DNA of 6,634 bases, from the NCBI GenBank assembly GCA_934277865.1, contig CAKQVW010000162.1, positions 1 through 6,634 of the forward strand, in the 5' to 3' direction. Position 1 is the stretch's first letter. Every line of letters starts with the position of its first letter. The notes beneath the pieces were generated by a model, which saw only the letters and a program-made list of their open reading frames with translations, was not told the DNA's origin and made no database searches. Source of the DNA: an uncultured Pseudobdellovibrionaceae bacterium. GTDB taxonomy: Bacteria > Bdellovibrionota > Bdellovibrionia > Bdellovibrionales > JAMPXM01. The translations under genes were made by a program, and so were the position numbers. Of this stretch, positions 5,115-6,634 are shown piece after piece.

Positions 5115-6598
5115 AATCGCACGTGGCCCCCAAAAAAGACGTTTCCGCTTGGATCCTAACCGCGATCGCCTTGATTGCGATTTTCTTCGCATCGTATTCG
5201 TCGTTTGCAGCGAGCGCAGCCGCCAGCAGTGCCGCCAGCCAGGCCAACACGGGAAAAGAATTTTCGCTGCAGGAGTTTCTCGTTCAAGTCCAAAATGGCA
5301 ACGAGGCTTTTATCGCGGCCGACAAACTGAAAATGGCAGCGCTTGATGCGGCCTCCGAGTCGAGCCTCGCCTTTAAACCGCAGTTTTTCGCCAACGCCTC
5401 GTTTACATCCGACGCCAAACCCTCACCCTTTTTTCCCTATGATCGGGTCGAAACCACGAATGTCGGTGTCGGCGTGCAAAACCAATTTGAATTTGGTCTA
5501 CAAACCAAATTCACGTACGGCTTCTCGGACTTCAACTATGTAGGCATTGCCCCGAAGTATTTCGAAGGTCGGCCCCAGTTGGAAGCCTCTCTTCCGCTTC
5601 TCAAAAACGCCTTCGGCCGCGAGGCTCGCCTCAATGTCTTAGCTGGAGAAAAAGGCGGCCTTGCGAAATCTGCCGGTCAAGATGCGGCTCGCAGACAAGT
5701 CCTGCTGGAGGCGGAAGCCGCTTACTGGCGTCTGACTTTGGCCCGCGAAGCCGAGAAGATTTCCAAGGCGTCCTTGGATCGTGCGCAGGCGATGTACGAT
5801 TGGACAAGCCGCCGAGTGAAACTCTCGCTCTCTGACAAAGCGGAAGGTTTGCAGGCAACGGCCCAGCTGAAAGCGCGCCAACTGGATCTTCGCTTGGCAC
5901 AAGACGAAACTCGAGCGGCGGCTCTGGCATTTAATTCAGCGCGTGGTCGCGCCGGTGACGTCGTGACCGAGGCACTTCCGAAGCTCACTTCGAAACTCGT
6001 CAGCGGATGGAAAACTCCCGAGCGTCAAACCAACCGACCAGACGTGGAAGTGGCCCTCCTCCAGGCGGAAGCATTAAAAGCTGGCGCATTGGCAAGTGCC
6101 GAACGCACCCGCTCACAATTGGAGCTCTTTGGCCTTTACGCCTTCAACTCTCCTCAAAGAGGCAGCGAGAGCGAGGCCTTTGCTGATTCCTGGAATGGCA
6201 ACCGACCGACGTCAACGATTGGCGTTCGCCTAAATATCCCACTGGATCGTTCGACAACCGACCGAGTTCAGGCCGCTTGGGCTGCCGAGGCAACAGCGCA
6301 GCAGTCTTTGGCAAGTCGGAAAATTTTCGAACAAGAACGTGATTGGAATGACGCCATCTCGAGATTTGTTCTGGCGAAAGAGAAAGTGAAACTCTACGAA
6401 GAATTGGAACTCGCGCAGAAAGAGAAGCTCGACTACGAAAAGTCACGCCAACAACGTGGCCGTTCGACCGTCGCGCAAGTGATTCTCTTTGAAGGTGAAT
6501 ACGACCAGACAGCGTTTGCACGTGTGCGAGCGCTGGCTGAACTTCTGAACTTGAACGCACAATTGAAACTTTATAGCCCGTTCGAATTGGCCAAGTAG
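5111..6598 (+). CDS. TolC-family outer-membrane efflux protein (495 aa)
   Basis: The product has a basic n-region (MKSHVAPKK), a hydrophobic core at about residues 12-30 and a probable SFA|AS signal-peptidase site near residue 33. It then shows the two-fold repeated OEP architecture. Family landmarks are LPLLKNAFGREAR at 161-173 (the QPLLRGFG-like strand/turn), long charged helices at about 185-280, the half-repeat marker NRPDVEVALLQAEALKAG at 308-325, TIGVRLNIPLDRSTTDRVQAA at 369-389, and the RGRSTVAQVILFEGEYDQT helix at 449-467. TolC proteins trimerise into an outer-membrane channel with a long periplasmic helical tunnel that docks onto RND, ABC or MFS pumps. Length is within the usual 420-500 range. 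The gene overlaps tetR by 4 nt (ATGA) with AGGAG at 5101. Partner genes for an adaptor and pump are expected to the right but lie outside the window. The substrate is unknown. Confidence 0.9.
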   Translation: MKSHVAPKKDVSAWILTAIALIAIFFASYSSFAASAAASSAASQANTGKEFSLQEFLVQVQNGNEAFIAADKLKMAALDAASESSLAFKPQFFANASFTSDAKPSPFFPYDRVETTNVGVGVQNQFEFGLQTKFTYGFSDFNYVGIAPKYFEGRPQLEASLPLLKNAFGREARLNVLAGEKGGLAKSAGQDAARRQVLLEAEAAYWRLTLAREAEKISKASLDRAQAMYDWTSRRVKLSLSDKAEGLQATAQLKARQLDLRLAQDETRAAALAFNSARGRAGDVVTEALPKLTSKLVSGWKTPERQTNRPDVEVALLQAEALKAGALASAERTRSQLELFGLYAFNSPQRGSESEAFADSWNGNRPTSTIGVRLNIPLDRSTTDRVQAAWAAEATAQQSLASRKIFEQERDWNDAISRFVLAKEKVKLYEELELAQKEKLDYEKSRQQRGRSTVAQVILFEGEYDQTAFARVRALAELLNLNAQLKLYSPFELAK

Positions 6599-6601
6599 TC
6601 G

Positions 6602-6619
6602 CCTCGCAAGTTTGCGAGG
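6602..6619 (+). terminator. Hairpin just after the TolC-type gene
   Basis: CCTCGCAAGTTTGCGAGG is a perfect 8-bp inverted repeat around GT (in practice a 7-bp stem with a 4-nt loop), starting 3 nt after the TAG. The downstream bases (TCATAACTG) lack a T-run, so it is not a classical intrinsic terminator. It may be an mRNA-stabilising or partial-terminating stem inside a longer efflux operon. Confidence 0.4.
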
Positions 6620-6634
6620 TCATAACTGAAGCAC

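Overview
This is a moderately GC-rich bacterial window that looks chromosomal. It appears to come from a Gram-negative organism, because it encodes a TolC-family outer-membrane protein and two Sec-exported cysteine-rich proteins. The mix of an ATP-synthase-type proteolipid, secreted RCC1-like proteins and a TetR/TolC pair would fit a Bdellovibrionota or deltaproteobacterial-type genome. That placement is an impression from gene content, not a proven assignment. There are no RNA genes, CRISPR arrays, insertion sequences or phage genes.

Layout. (1) Positions 1-315, minus strand: the 5' 105 codons of a membrane protein that resembles the c/K proteolipid of rotary ATP synthases, running off the left edge. 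(2) Positions 316-424: a divergent promoter region. (3) 425-2323 and 2429-4285, plus strand: two tandem paralogous genes for exported proteins of 632 and 618 residues. Each is built from 14 short RCC1-like units, and each unit carries one pair of cysteines. The cysteine spacing matches unit by unit between the two proteins, so a complete 14-unit gene was duplicated. Fourteen units would suit two consecutive seven-bladed beta-propellers. (4) 4286-4463: an AT-rich control region with a good sigma70-type promoter whose -35 is covered by a perfect 6-3-6 palindrome. (5) 4464-5114: a TetR-family repressor, translationally coupled by an ATGA overlap to (6) 5111-6598, a TolC-family efflux outer-membrane protein. 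A hairpin follows at 6602-6619.

How they may work together. The TetR and TolC genes form an operon that probably continues beyond the right edge with the inner-membrane parts of an efflux or secretion system. The palindrome over the promoter suggests that the TetR protein represses its own operon. The two RCC1-like genes form a separate unit, probably co-transcribed, and their function cannot be read from sequence. They are the most unusual content of the window. The proteolipid gene is transcribed away from the rest.
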